The translations under genes and the position numbers were made by a program. Positions 1-10,309 of a stretch of 64,000 nt of DNA are shown one piece after another (the first letter of the stretch is position 1; the number at the start of each line of letters is the position of its first letter). Source of the DNA: Flaccisagitta enflata (taxonomy: Eukaryota; Chaetognatha; Sagittoidea; Aphragmophora). Under the pieces are notes generated by a model that saw only the letters and a list, made by a program, of their open reading frames with translations, ran no database searches and was not told the origin of the DNA. The DNA lies in NCBI GenBank assembly GCA_965153355.1, contig OZ231126.1:86924001-86988000 (forward strand). Direction: 5' to 3'.

Positions 1-1642
1 AAATTTTATTTTTTTTGTTTTTTCTCTCAAAATGGAAAACTCATCAAAATAGTTTTCATAAAGCCATGTTTCACTGATTTTTTTGTTTTTTTGGATGGCT
101 CGTAACTGATCTCTAAAATCTGTACCCATTTCTAATGATCTTTTTCTCTCTTTCAAAAAAATGCTAATGCCCCAGAGGAGGCAGTAGTCGTCATTATAAT
201 TTGGTATGTTGATGAAATAACCTGTCTTTTTGTTTCTTATCCGCCTTTGTAAATTTTTGGGCAATGGTATGTATGAGGCATTTGATACTGAGTTGGCCGA
301 AAACATGCGCAACTTAACAGACATTAGATCAAGGACTCTCCATCCACTGCCATCTTTTGTGAAGGCTTCCACCCGCTCTTCACAATTCTCAATTATTTCA
401 TCCAGCACTTCATCAATGTTTGATTCTGTGTTAAGGTGTTGATTTCCAGAATTTATCACCCGCACCTTGTCATGAAACACATTGCCAGTTGGGTCATCTT
501 CATCCTCAAACAAGGGATTTTCTTGTCTGTACAACACATTGCTTTCCATATAAAATTTGACATTTTTGTCTTCTTTGACTCTCTCAGATAGTTCATCATG
601 CAATTTTGTTCTAAGTTTAGAATAGAATTCAGCTGTATCATCAATCATTTTATTGCTTTTGTAGGTGACAAACTTACCCAAACCACCTTGAATACTTTTT
701 TCTGACTTTGTAAAATCCCCATCTGGCTCAGCCCCACCTTGCTGATTTCTGTACACACCGGACTGAATGTGATCATTTTTTTCATTTTTTGTTAACTTTT
801 TGCAGCAGTGAGGGCATTTTTCAGCACACTGGAGTGGCAACAAAACAGTATTTTTTTTCATGGTGTCACTTTTTGGTAAAAATAGACTACCTTGCATTTT
901 TTCACATAGATTTCTAAACTTGTCATAAACTTTTTCTTTCCAATCAGAATCATGTTTCCTCATGTGGATATACTTATTTTTGCTGTTTAACCTAGGGCAG
1001 TATTTCCTACAGGTTGGGCAGTAGCCTGCAAGAAAGTTTGGATGTTTTTCAACCATATGTGATATTTTCATTGGTACAGAATCTAATTCTTTGCAGTTAC
1101 ACAATTCACAAACACTTTTATTCAGTAACACCTCCCCAATGTTGTTTCTCTGACACAATGGATGTTTTGAGGAACAAGGCCGGATACACGGCCAATACCA
1201 GTTGCGGACGGGTGGGCAGGGGCGGAAATGCGCGTTATCACACTTTTTGACTCGTGGTCACGGACCGACGGACGGACAAAGGCTCTTATAGAGTTGCGTG
1301 TCCGCAACTAAAAATGTATGAATAAATCATCTTTACATCTGAATTTATCTCTACACTGTGGGCAATGAAAAGAATCAAAACCTGCACCTATTTGATAGCA
1401 TGAACTCGTTTTTTGTCTCTTTGGAAATGGTGCATTCTCAGCAGACAGTATTCTTTTGCAAAATCCTTCACCAATCCCAATCCCATTTTCTCTACCATGT
1501 TCAACGTCTTGAGTGTCTTTACTTGATGTTGAAGGGGATTGTTGACTTGCAGTTTCTTTAGGCAAATGCTTGTGATGTGGGACGACGTTGTTAGCTGTTG
1601 TTGCTGATTGTTCTCCAGGATGTTTGGATGTTCTTTCGCCAT
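1..1642 (-). CDS. Exon 3: zinc fingers and conserved Polinton-type segment, partial and interrupted
   Basis: Acceptor TTAG precedes base 1642. The frame is open from 1642 to 1314 and again from 1173 to base 1 without a stop. It encodes a polar linker, a C2H2 finger (FHCPQCRDKF with the first His at 1316-1314), a second Cys/His cluster (CELC, YCPTC, HMRKH), a third cluster (CPHCC), an acidic region, and the SGW/SYIPLP/INIPNYND/CLLWG segment around 350-160. Codon use is AT-rich, unlike the MYND gene at the other end. The exon leaves the window still open. Confidence 0.6.
1174..1313 (+). mobile_element. Hairpin-ended dispersed element (family A), copy inside a zinc-finger exon
   Basis: The element runs from ACAAGGCCGGATACACGG to a terminal hairpin (AGTTGCG 1292-1298, loop TGTC, CGCAACT 1303-1309) followed by a short A run. 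The core has GGGTGGGCAGGGGC and GACCGACGGACGGAC motifs. Deleting exactly these 140 bases rejoins the codons of the host zinc finger in frame, with no visible target duplication. It is non-coding, and its class is not established. Confidence 0.75.
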
Positions 1643-1716
1643 CTAACATACAAATCAGGGTAAAATTGGAAGGAATTTTACATTTACATATGGTAAAAAC
1701 CTACAATCATATGTAA

Positions 1717-1788
1717 GCTCCAGTGGCGCAATTGGATAGCGCACCTGAAGCGCACAGGAGGTTGCGAGTTCAAGTCTCGCCTGGAGCA
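1717..1788 (+). tRNA. tRNA-Ile(UAU)-like gene or pseudogene with shortened anticodon arm
   Basis: The acceptor stem (GCTCCAG/CTGGAGC), D arm (GCGC/GCGC) and T arm (GCGAG/CTCGC) are perfect. A-box and B-box sequences are present, and a T6 run suitable as a pol III terminator begins 4 bases after the discriminator. The body closely resembles metazoan tRNA-Ile(UAU) as I recall it. The anticodon arm is 15 nt instead of 17, best folded as CCTG-AAGCGCA-CAGG, and position 33 is then A instead of U. It is therefore unlikely to decode normally; it is a pseudogene or a repurposed pol III transcript. It lies in the intron between exons 3 and 2 of the minus-strand gene, on the opposite strand. Confidence 0.6.
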
Positions 1789-1867
1789 CTATTTTTTATC
1801 AAAATGTCTTGTTCAGTCTTATTTGGCAGCGTTTCCTGAAAAAGCCAATAACCCCCTTCATCTTTTA

Positions 1868-2575
1868 CCCCTTTGAGACTCAAATATCAGCCTCAAAGCT
1901 AATATCACGGACTCAATGCTCAAATCCCAAGCTTCAGGCTTTAATCCTAGGTTACAGGCTAAAATGCTAAAGTTCAAATGCCAGCCTCAAGGTTCAAATG
2001 ATGTTCAAATGCCCGTCTTTAAGCTCAAATCCCAGATGTGAGGAACAAATCCTTGCCTTAGGGCTCAAATGCCTGCCTTTAAGCTCAAATATCATCCTTA
2101 AGACTCAAATCCCAGCCTCCATGTTCAAATTCCGGCCTTCATGTTTAAATTCCGGCCTCCAGTCTCCATGCTCAAATTCTTGGCTACATGCTCAAATTCC
2201 AGTCTTTATGCTCAAATTCCAGGCTACATGCTCAAATACTTGCCAAGTATTGGTCAGGGACTCCTATGGGGGGCTGCCCCTTCTCACAACTACACTAACC
2301 GCAAATAACATAAACAGCAACGGGTACCGCTGACGAATGCCAGCCTCAAGGTTCAAATGATGTTCAAATGCCCGTCTTTAAGCTCAAATCCCAGATGTGA
2401 GGAACAAATCCTTACCTTAGGGCTCAAATGCCTGCCTTTAAGCTCAAATATCATCCTTAAGACTCAAATCCCAGCCTCCATGTTCAAATTCCGGCCTTCA
2501 TGTTTAAATTCCGGCCTCCATGTTCAAATTCCAGTCTCCATGCTCAAATTCTTGGCTACATGCTCAAATTCCAAT
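1868..2575. repeat. Degenerate 20-bp minisatellite (family C), with a 359-bp direct duplication
   Basis: Repeats of GGCTCAAATCCCAGCCTCAA type, many degenerate. The block starting at 1981 recurs at 2340 almost unchanged for about 200 bp, giving an offset of 359 bp. Between the copies sits GGGGGCTGCCCC and a GGGTACCGCTGACG end, also seen in the family C copies near 36.1 kb and 44.9 kb. It lies in an intron of the minus-strand gene. No coding role is visible. Confidence 0.8.
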
Positions 2576-2590
2576 TATTTTAGATCATAC

Positions 2591-3561
2591 CTTCTGGGTT
2601 GTTGGAAAAGACCACTGGAGTGGCAGATGTCAACAAGATAGGATGCGTTGTGGAGATTGATGATAACTGAGGGAAGGAATGCGCCTCAGAGATGGGACGT
2701 GTAGCAGTAATGGGAACTCTTGAGGAGGACGCATAGAGATCTGTGTTTGGAACTGTGTGAGACCACTGTTGAGAAGAGAAGTTGGAAGATGCTGCAGAGT
2801 GAGGATGTGAGGTTGAAACGGAATGAGTCGCGGGAAGTGAAGGTGACGTCATATAGGGAGGAGCTGAGTAGAGAGAAGAGACCACAGAGGATGGGTGATG
2901 ATCTTTATTGGCGAGAGACGGATGAGGTGTTGAGTCAAAAAGCAAAGGTGATGTTGAGTTGTAAGACGCGTTGGAAACCGCGAGAGACAAGTTTTGAGGC
3001 ATGGGATTTTTGTTGTAGTTTTGTTGAGCTGGCACATATTCTCTGGCTCTTTCGTATCGTAAGTTATGCTGGATGCGAGAGTCCCGATAGTCTTTGTAGT
3101 TGTTGTAGTTTTCGCCGTAGTTTTTATTGTAGTCGTTGTAGTTTTGATAATTGATCTTTGATAATTGATTTTTGTTGTAGTTTTGTTGAGCTGGCGCATA
3201 TTCTCTGTCTCTTTTGTATCGTAAGTTATGCTGGATGCGAGAGTCCTGACAGTCTTTGTAGTCATTGTAGTTTTCGCCATAGTTTTTGTTGTAGTCATTG
3301 TAGTTTTGATAATTGATTTTTGATAATTGATTTTTGTTGTAGTTTTGTTGAGCTGGCCCATATTCTCTGTCTCTTTTGTATTGTAAGTTATGCTGGATGC
3401 GAGAGTCCCGATAGTCTTTGTGGTCATTGTAGTTTTCGCCGTAGTTTCCGTTGTAGTCGTTGTAGTTTTGATAATTGCGGTAGTTGAGGTTGTATGAGTC
3501 ATTTTGGTATTGACGTGTTGATTGTCGTTGATATGTTGAAGTGTTGTGTCGGGCGGAACAT
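2591..3561 (-). CDS. Exon 2: Tyr/Asn-rich tandem-repeat protein segment
   Basis: This 971-bp exon runs from a TTTTGCAG acceptor to a CCAGAAG|GTATGA donor. It holds three near-identical 162-bp (54-residue) direct repeats with cores such as NYNDYNKNYGENYND, DSRIQHNL and PAQQNYNK. These are followed by about 130 residues rich in Ser, Thr, Pro and His. It looks intrinsically disordered. In another frame the same repeats read as a Thr/Lys-rich ORF, which I treat as a shadow because only the Tyr/Asn frame joins both neighbouring exons. Confidence 0.5.
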
Positions 3562-3602
3562 CTGCAAAAGATATTCAATTCTAGAAATTATAATTGGTAA
3601 AT

Positions 3603-3704
3603 GTGCTGATCTCGCTCTCTCTGTCTCTTTGTCTGTCTGTCTCTTTGTCTGTCTGTCTCTTTGTCCGTCTGTATCTTTGTCTGTCTGTCTGTCTCTGTCT
3701 CTTT

Positions 3705-3775
<71 letters not shown>

Positions 3776-3931
3776 AAGAAAGAAAGAAAAGCAAGATAGA
3801 AAAAAAGAAAGAATGAATGAATGAATGAATGAATGAATGAATGAATGAATGAATGAATGAATGAATAAATGAAAGAAAAGAAATAAAAGAAAAAAAGAAC
3901 GAAAAGAAAGAAAGAAAGAAAGAAAGAAAAA

Positions 3932-3967
<36 letters not shown>

Positions 3968-3988
3968 AGGAAAGAAAAAAAGAAAGAC

Positions 3989-4026
<38 letters not shown>

Positions 4027-4032
4027 GAAAAG
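3603..4032. repeat. Compound microsatellite: (CT)n, (GAAT)n, (GAAA)n
   Basis: (CTGT)/(CT)n to about 3773, (GAAT)n at about 3810-3868, then (GAAA)n to 4030. All lie in the intron between exons 2 and 1 of the minus-strand gene. ORFs here are simple-sequence artefacts. Confidence 0.95.
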
Positions 4033-4056
4033 ACAGTTTTTTAACACAAAGTTTAC

Positions 4057-4097
4057 CTGTAGTCATTGCAGTAGGGATCACTGCACTGAAAATCCAT
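4057..4097 (-). CDS. Exon 1 of the Polinton-type gene
   Basis: The exon opens with ATG at 4097-4095 and encodes MDFQCSDPYCNDY plus two bases. It ends at a good GTAAAC donor (4056-4051). Phase 2 at the donor matches the phase required by exon 2, whose AG acceptor precedes base 3561. A competing upstream ATG at 4114 lies in another frame and would not join exon 2 in its long open frame, so I prefer this start. Confidence 0.5.
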
Positions 4098-4284
4098 GAT
4101 CGTTGTTTTTGCATTTGGTTCAGATTTTTTCACCAAAATCGTCAGCTTGTCTGTACGTCTGTACGAGACAACGAATTGTGAGTGTTAACACGATCTTGAT
4201 TTGATCATGGATATGGAGATTCTGCATGGGAAGGCTCTCTTTTAAACCTTTCCAACCTCAAACGTTCCTCAGACTGGATCAATC

Positions 4285-4336
<52 letters not shown>

Positions 4337-4462
4337 ACGAAAGGATGTCACCGACTTATGTCTCCTCCCTCTCTTCCTTCTTCCTATCTCTTTACCATGG
4401 AAATGAACAGAGCTGTAAAGATCGCACCAGGATGCGACTCTCCCTTATCTCCTCTTCCCCAT

Positions 4463-4654
4463 AAGTCCTGAATCCTATCGATATGCGTGACCGCGATCTT
4501 ATTCTCATTATTTCGTTTGTTATGCATTTTGCCGGTATCGAAGGTCATTCTTTCTTTGGCTTGAGAAATTTCCTGTCGCCTTTCATTCTTGACTGATACG
4601 ATTAAAATGCATGCGCGAAATCTCTCTTTTCTTTCGCGGTCAATTCGCTACTTG
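4463..4654 (+). repeat. Long direct repeat, copy 1
   Basis: About 190 bp starting GTCCTGAATCCTATCGATAT, repeated with over 90% identity at 6029-6222 in the same orientation. The spacing is about 1.57 kb. I see no LTR-type TG..CA ends or internal retroelement ORFs between the copies. Confidence 0.85.
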
Positions 4655-4984
4655 GTGGAAGCTGGTGGCATTGTTCCCATGCTGCTGGTTTCCACTCGAC
4701 ACCTACCACTAACATTACCATCAAAATCGTCTTTGCCATCGTCTTGAATCCTTGGACTGTCATCATGTCCTCGTATGCTTCTGCGATTTCCATCTCCATT
4801 CATTCACATTATGAATATATTTTCGTTCTCTGTGTCTTCATCTCACACTGTTTGCCAAACGCGACCGTTCTGCTAACATATCTGCGATAAAGACCAAAGA
4901 ACTCATTTTTCGCCTCTCGTCATTTCTTTTGCATTGAGAAAAAAAACTCGGTCTCCTAGTTAATGCTTTGTCACTCGGAACGCG

Positions 4985-5165
4985 GTTAAGTAATTGTACT
5001 GGTCGGAGCGCTCTGGGCATCTGGATCGTCGGGACAGCCAATTGAGCGCCGGAATTCCGGGACAGCCGTTAGAGCGCCGGGAACGCCGGGACTGCCATAC
5101 AGCGCCGGAAATGCCGGAATCGCCAATAGAGCGCCGGGATCGGCGGATCAACCCTTGGAGCGCCA
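4985..5165 (+). repeat. CpG-rich minisatellite, about 28-bp unit
   Basis: Imperfect tandem units built on GAGCGCCGGGA and CCGGGACAGCCA. It is a sharp GC island in an AT-rich neighbourhood. Overlapping ORFs on both strands are produced by the repeat itself. Confidence 0.7.
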
Positions 5166-6028
5166 AAAACTTTTGTCCACCACTCCGGAAGAAAGGTGTG
5201 TCGGAATACCAGTAGCCCCGCATCAACTTTTGTGGGGAGTGTTTATCTACAATAACAAAACGACGGATGTTCGAGTACAGCATTGAACGGGATCATCCTT
5301 TTCGCTCTCCCAAAGAAAGACTCATGAGTTGCGAATTACCCTTTGCCATCTGCGGCATGAATGCCACCTGCGGTGTTTTCATCCGCATGTGTGCCACTTT
5401 TCCTTCTACACTCTCCAACTAATCACCGTTTCTTTTGGGTGCATCATCTCCTGACTTTCTCCCTTTTTGCGATCTATGGACCGACGGAAGCGTTGTTAAA
5501 TTCTCTATCTCATTGCGTCGCCCATGGAACAGATTTGTAATTGTGCTAGCCATTGCTGGGAGTGTCAAGGTGGAGGGGCTTGACTACCCTGAGCAGGTGC
5601 TGCTTTTGAGTGATTACTCTGCAATTCTACCCGACTGTCCATTGGGCTGCGATGGAAGAGTTTTTTTACGTCACCTCTGTTTCCAGGCCAAAAAGCTGGC
5701 CAGGAAGTGGGAGGGGTGCTGTAGCATTGGAAATGGGATTTGGAGGAGTGACTGAAGGAAAATTACCGATGGATCTCCGCAACAAGAAGCAAATATCATA
5801 GTGCCATTTTACTCATGTGAATAAGTTTCTTTTTGATTGCCTAACTACATTTAACACCATGTGACTCTTTAGTCGCAATATTGTGGTTTTTGTACACAAC
5901 ATCCTGTTTTCCACTGGTTCTATTTTTTTCTTATTTCATGTGAACTTGGTCACTTTATCTATTGTTTTCTCTTTATCGATTTTTCTCAAAATACTTTCCT
6001 GGAAACTATTTTTTGGCAGAGGGGGAGT

Positions 6029-6222
6029 CCTGAATCCTATCGATATGCGTGACCGCGATCTTATTCTCATTATTTTGTTTGTTATGCATTTTGCCGGTAT
6101 CGAAGGTCATTCCTTTCTTTGGCTTGAGAAATTTCCTGTCGCCTTTTCATTCTTGACTGACGATTAAAATCGTGCGCACCAATCTCTCTCTTTTCTTTCT
6201 GGCGAGTTCAATTCGCTACTCA
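6029..6222 (+). repeat. Long direct repeat, copy 2
   Basis: Second copy of the 4463-4654 repeat, with small indels. Sequence from 4655 to 6028 between the copies contains no ORF I can assign; the 106-codon ORF at 5435-5755 has no recognisable motif. Confidence 0.85.
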
Positions 6223-6359
6223 TACCGCCACGCTTTCGCTCACTTTGGTGTTCATCATTTCAGTAACTCAACATTGATATCCTGAGCAGCATATTAAAAC
6301 ATGCTCATGAAAAATGTTTTAGTATTGTGCTTATGACTCCATATTTAGAAATGCAGGTT

Positions 6360-6516
6360 GGTTGTCCAATATACCAATAGGTTGGTCAGTCAGTCAGTTG
6401 GTCGATCAGTCAGTTGGTCAGTCAGTCAGTTGGTTGGTCAATCAGTTGGTTGGTCGGCAGGACTGTTGGTCCGTCAGACGGTTGGTTGGTTGGTCGGCCA
6501 GTCGGTCGGTCAGTGT

Positions 6517-6593
<77 letters not shown>

Positions 6594-6615
6594 CGTGTGT
6601 GTGTTTGTTTGCTGG

Positions 6616-6661
<46 letters not shown>
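6360..6661. repeat. (GTCAGTTG)n, (GT)n and (CT)n array
   Basis: A TTGGTCAGTCAG-type array is followed by (GT)n at 6513-6600 and (CT)n at 6618-6661. Long ORFs in all frames are artefacts. Confidence 0.95.
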
Positions 6662-6664
<3 letters not shown>

Positions 6665-6964
6665 TTGACCGGGAAGCCAACGTTGGTAAGCTGAAATGAT
6701 TTGGGGTTGGGCATGAATCCAGGTGCATAAGTGGCGAGCAACGGTTACTGCGCTGGGAAGAGCCATGGGATGCTCCTTACAGAGGTCAAAGATTTTCAGA
6801 TATCTGACTTCAGACTGGTTTAATCCAGTTTCAATGATTTTTTTTTGTGGCACAAGACAGAGAAGCGACGGTTGTTCGACCATAGTCATTCCCTCAACAA
6901 TATTTGCAAAGTGACACATGACCATGAAATTTTTGCATCCAAGAGTCATCCACATTCTTGGTCT

Positions 6965-6967
6965 GGC

Positions 6968-7039
<72 letters not shown>
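6965..7039. repeat. (CTGT)n and (CT)n microsatellite
   Basis: (CTGT)n at 6965-7003 followed by (CT)n to 7038. Confidence 0.95.
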
Positions 7040-7040
<1 letters not shown>

Positions 7041-7049
7041 CCTCTATCA

Positions 7050-7375
7050 TGCCATCCAATGTTTGCACAACATCATGTGACCAACAGTGTTGTGAATCTT
7101 CTCTCTTTGGGCCTTACCCATCTCTGTTGAGAACTGGATGAATCCAGTTTGACTTTTTTCCATCTATGTTCAATCGGTACGCGCGACTGGGAAGCAACGG
7201 TTGTCATGCATGAGAAGGGGTATCAATGTTTGCACAACATCACGTGACCAACAGTGTTGTGAATCTTCTCTCTTTGGGCCTTACCAATTTCCGTTGAGAA
7301 CTGGATGAATCCAGTTTGACTTTTTTCCATCCAAGTTCAATCGGTACGCGCGACTGGGAAGCAACGGTTACTATG
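7050..7375. repeat. 167-bp tandem duplication
   Basis: Two adjacent copies with a period of 167 bp (GTTTGCACAACATCA at 7061 and CAACATCACGTGACC in the second copy). Both carry the GAACTGGATGAATCCAGTTT palindrome and the CGGTACGCGCGACTGGGAAG motif. No coding potential is seen. Confidence 0.8.
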
Positions 7376-7564
7376 CTCACTGGCATCATGAGAACGAGGG
7401 TCCTTTCCGTAACATACATTAAGGCTCCCCAGCTCTCCTAGGGGGGCACGTGCCTAGCTGACCAGGTGACCGTGAGGAAGGGGGTGGCCTCTTGCGTCAC
7501 TACCAATCGCTACTAGTAAGAGTGGACTGCCCTCGTGTAGTTGCTGACAGTATGAATTTGCATC

Positions 7565-8583
7565 TCACGGCGTCCAGGAACAAACCATAGGTCTAAAAAA
7601 ATGCTCAAGACTCCTGACCTGGGAAAAAGTCTTTTTTGATGCATTAGCTATCAATTTATGGCAGAAATTAAAAAATCGGCTTGGAAATATAGAATTGATG
7701 GTCAACTAATAGCCAAAAAAGGCATTTTTAAGCATATTTTAGATTAATTATACAGGATATTGTTTAGTCGCGTGGGTGGGCAGGAGCAGTGCTGGAGAAG
7801 GTCACCAGAACATTTGGGCAGGAGCAGTAGGCTCAAAAAGCTCAAAAACGCCTAAAAAGTAAAAAGGGGACCGACCAACCGACCAACCGACCGACGGACC
7901 GACATAGCGGGGTGTAGAGTTGCGTAGCACGCGACTAAAAATTGTATTCATGGCTTTTAAAAGTATGTAGAAATGTATAATTAGTTTGGCTACAGTGGTT
8001 GCACTAATGCTTTTACCAACTACAGTTTGTTCAGAGTGATTTTCTAACAATCAAACCAAAAAAATGCCAAAAACTGTTGTAAAATGACTATTTTTTATTA
8101 TTTTTTTTGTTATTTCTAAGCTCTAAACTATCAAATATTTCTTAAAACTAGCTGGATTATATTCCAGCATGTGTATCTCAATAATGTTTCTACACTTTTC
8201 ATAGTCTTCAAGAATTTTAAATAAGTAAGTATAAAAATTGGCTGAAAAAAAATCAATTTTATAGTTTGAAATAGCTTTTTTAGTTTTTATCTATAAAATA
8301 ACCCTCTGAACTTACCAAATAGGTAAAAGCATTATTACAGCAACTATTGCCACACTTTTCAGATATTTTTTAAACAGCTTGAAGCTACAATTCTAATTTC
8401 TGATATGAAAAATATATAAAAATGCTTCATTTTTGCTATCTTTAAGCTTTGAATTCTATATTTCCAAGCCGATTTTTTAATTTTTGCCATAAATTGATAG
8501 CTAATGCATCAAAAAAGACTTTTTCCCAGGTCAGGAGTCTTGAGCATTTTTTTAGACCTATGGTTTGTTCCTGGACGCCGTGA
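7565..8583. mobile_element. 1,019-bp inverted-repeat (MITE/foldback) element
   Basis: About 130-bp terminal inverted repeats: TCACGGCGTCCAGGAACAAA at the left and its complement at the right, extending to the GGCTTGGAAATATAGAAT region on both arms. There is no transposase ORF, so it is non-autonomous. I could not define a target-site duplication. A family A copy (7764-7938) is nested in it. Confidence 0.8.
7764..7938 (+). mobile_element. Family A element, 5'-truncated, nested in an inverted-repeat element
   Basis: Contains GTGGGTGGGCAGGAGCAG, a GACCGACCAACC-rich core, and the terminal hairpin GTTGCG-TAGCA-CGCGAC followed by TAAAAA. The hairpin arms show one G-U-type mismatch. Confidence 0.7.
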
Positions 8584-8752
8584 TTTGGTAGCGTTGCATT
8601 TGAGAAAACTGCTTTTTGTCAGTTTAGTCGATCGTGATTGGTTTGAGTGTGACTAATTTTATTGCATGGTTGGTGCTCATGGTTGTTGCTCATGGTTGTT
8701 GCTCATGACTAAGTGATTACAAAATAACTTGACGGCGTCTTTCTATCATTCA

Positions 8753-9020
8753 GGTACAAAATCTCGGCGCGGCAAGGGATTTTTAGTCTCGCTCTTGCGA
8801 CTCCTCAACGGCCCCCCAATTAGTTCGAGTAGCGGGGGCGGTGGTGGAGGCGGAAGTCTTCGACGCCCGCATGTCGGCTCCTTCAACGCCACTTCCGGAA
8901 CGAAAAGAGCCGTCAGCATCAGTTATAATCTCTGCGAAGCCGACGGACACGCTGGTATACGCAAGATGGATTTATGTGGCATGGAGCTGATGTACCACGC
9001 GTATCAAAAAAGAAAAGACG
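8753..9020 (+). other. Possible coding exon, unassigned
   Basis: After a TCATTCAG acceptor-like site an open frame encodes a basic, Ser/Gly-rich segment (SSSSGGGGGGG) and then ISYNLCEADGHAGIRKMDLC. It is GC-richer than its surroundings and has codon use like the downstream recombinase exons. Candidate donors give phase 1, which does not match the best next exon, so it may be a 5' exon of the RAG1-like gene through a missing exon, or another gene. No domain is recognised. Confidence 0.35.
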
Positions 9021-9094
9021 CATCTGGTCATTTATTGATAGAACATACTAAAGAAATTGTTCAAAAATGTTTCTTTTGAAAGTATTTCAAAGAT

Positions 9095-9398
9095 TTTTGA
9101 ATTTTCTTTCAATCTAGACCAGTCCAAGGTCTGTATCTCAAACCGTTTAAAAGTTACAGCCAGTCAAAGACAACTACTATTTTGAGCACATGACAAAATA
9201 CAAAATCATTTAAAAAATCGTTTATTGTTTCTTTATCTTATGAAATTACTTAAGACAAATTTTCAACCATTTTTCAGTCTAAGTAATTTTAAAGATTTTC
9301 AAATTTTCTTTCATTCTAGACCAATCTCTAATCTGTATCTTAGACGGCTTAAAAGTTATAGCTCGTCAAAGTTATCTTCTAATTTGTANNNNNNNNNN
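9095..9398. repeat. Diverged ~190-bp direct repeat ending in an assembly gap
   Basis: The block with GATTTTTGAATTTTCTTTCA and ATCTAGACCAGTCC near 9088 recurs near 9290 with substitutions. Ten Ns occupy 9389-9398, so the second copy may be incomplete and unknown sequence may be missing upstream of the RAG1-like gene. Confidence 0.7.
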
Positions 9399-9780
9399 TC
9401 TTTGCTGCTGATTGCCGGTCAACGTCCCTCCCACCTCCACATTTCCGGTTTTGCTAAATTTGCAGCTTTGATCAAAACCCCATTTAGTCCCGATTCTGCC
9501 AGTACAGTGCAAATTGTCGCTGGCAAGACTATCATGTAATTTCAAAAGTTTTCTTACTCCTTGGTAAGATGTGTTGTTCTGTTTTCTAGGGTCAAACTTG
9601 TTTTTTATCAAAATCCAGTGAAACTCACTATTCCTTTGAATAGACAGCAGTATGCAAATAGCTTCTAGGTGTTCTCTATCTATCTGTATGTCTGTCTCGT
9701 CACTCCTTCTGTCTGTGTCTGTCTGTCTGTCTCTCTCTCTATATATATACATATAAATATGTTATCTAGATGTCTATATC

Positions 9781-9782
<2 letters not shown>

Positions 9783-9875
<93 letters not shown>
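9783..9875. repeat. (TA)n microsatellite
   Basis: Uninterrupted TA dinucleotides over about 90 bp, followed by (CT)n. It lies upstream of the provisional start of the RAG1-like gene. Confidence 0.95.
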
Positions 9876-9877
<2 letters not shown>

Positions 9878-10160
9878 CTCATATGCTCTCTCTCTCTCTC
9901 TCTTCTCCCTGTCTCATTTTCTTCATGATTTCTCTCAACTGCTCTTTCGTTTTCATATTGATATCGATGGAATTACTTTGCTAATCCATGCAAAATATAT
10001 GAAGGCGTGATTTATAGTTATATATGAATTGAGTATCTCAATGAAAAAATTCAAGTCTAAAATCACTCGGTTGGTTATCCTATGCGCGCTCATCAATCTA
10101 CTCCATTCTCAATTCTAAAAGTTTTCTCAAATCTCTATCTCGCTCTTCTACTCCTCCGAC

Positions 10161-10309
10161 ATGCGCCATAAATACCGAGTTTTGCGGTTCTTTAAGCGTC
10201 ATAAAGACCGCATTTTATGGTCCCTTATCCTGGTCATGGTGGGGACTTGGTCGCATTTCTCGGACCCTCCCTCTGGGTTTTCGGGAACTGTGAGCAGGGA
10301 GGAACCACG
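10161..10309 (+). CDS. RAG1-like gene exon 1 (tentative)
   Basis: ATG at 10161 opens a basic segment ([15 protein letters not shown]). The donor CACG|GTTGGT at 10310 is weak but gives the phase needed by exon 2. The alternative is read-through to exon 2 without splicing, because the same frame stays open across a very T-rich, intron-like stretch. A further exon near 8.75 kb or one hidden by the assembly gap is also possible. Confidence 0.3.

Larger units (their letters stand above)
1..4097 (-). pseudogene. Polinton/Maverick-type DNA-polymerase-associated gene, 5' part, interrupted by a mobile element
   Basis: Three exons on the minus strand join in a consistent frame: 4097-4057, 3561-2591 and 1642 to the window edge. 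The product begins with a short Cys-containing peptide, then three 54-residue Tyr/Asn-rich repeats, a Ser/Thr/Pro-rich linker, C2H2-like zinc fingers, and a segment with SGW, SYIPLP, INIPNYND and YCLLWG motifs. I recall that last combination from the region N-terminal to protein-primed family B DNA polymerase in Polinton/Maverick and related animal proteins; this is family knowledge, not a search result. The polymerase domain itself would lie left of the window. A 140-bp dispersed element at 1174-1313 introduces a stop just after the first zinc-finger histidine, so this copy is probably broken. The frame is open on both sides of the insert, which suggests recent damage. Confidence 0.6.

Noticed and set aside
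4463-6222. LTR retrotransposon
   Set aside because: The direct repeats lack TG/CA ends, a primer-binding site and any gag/pol frame between them.
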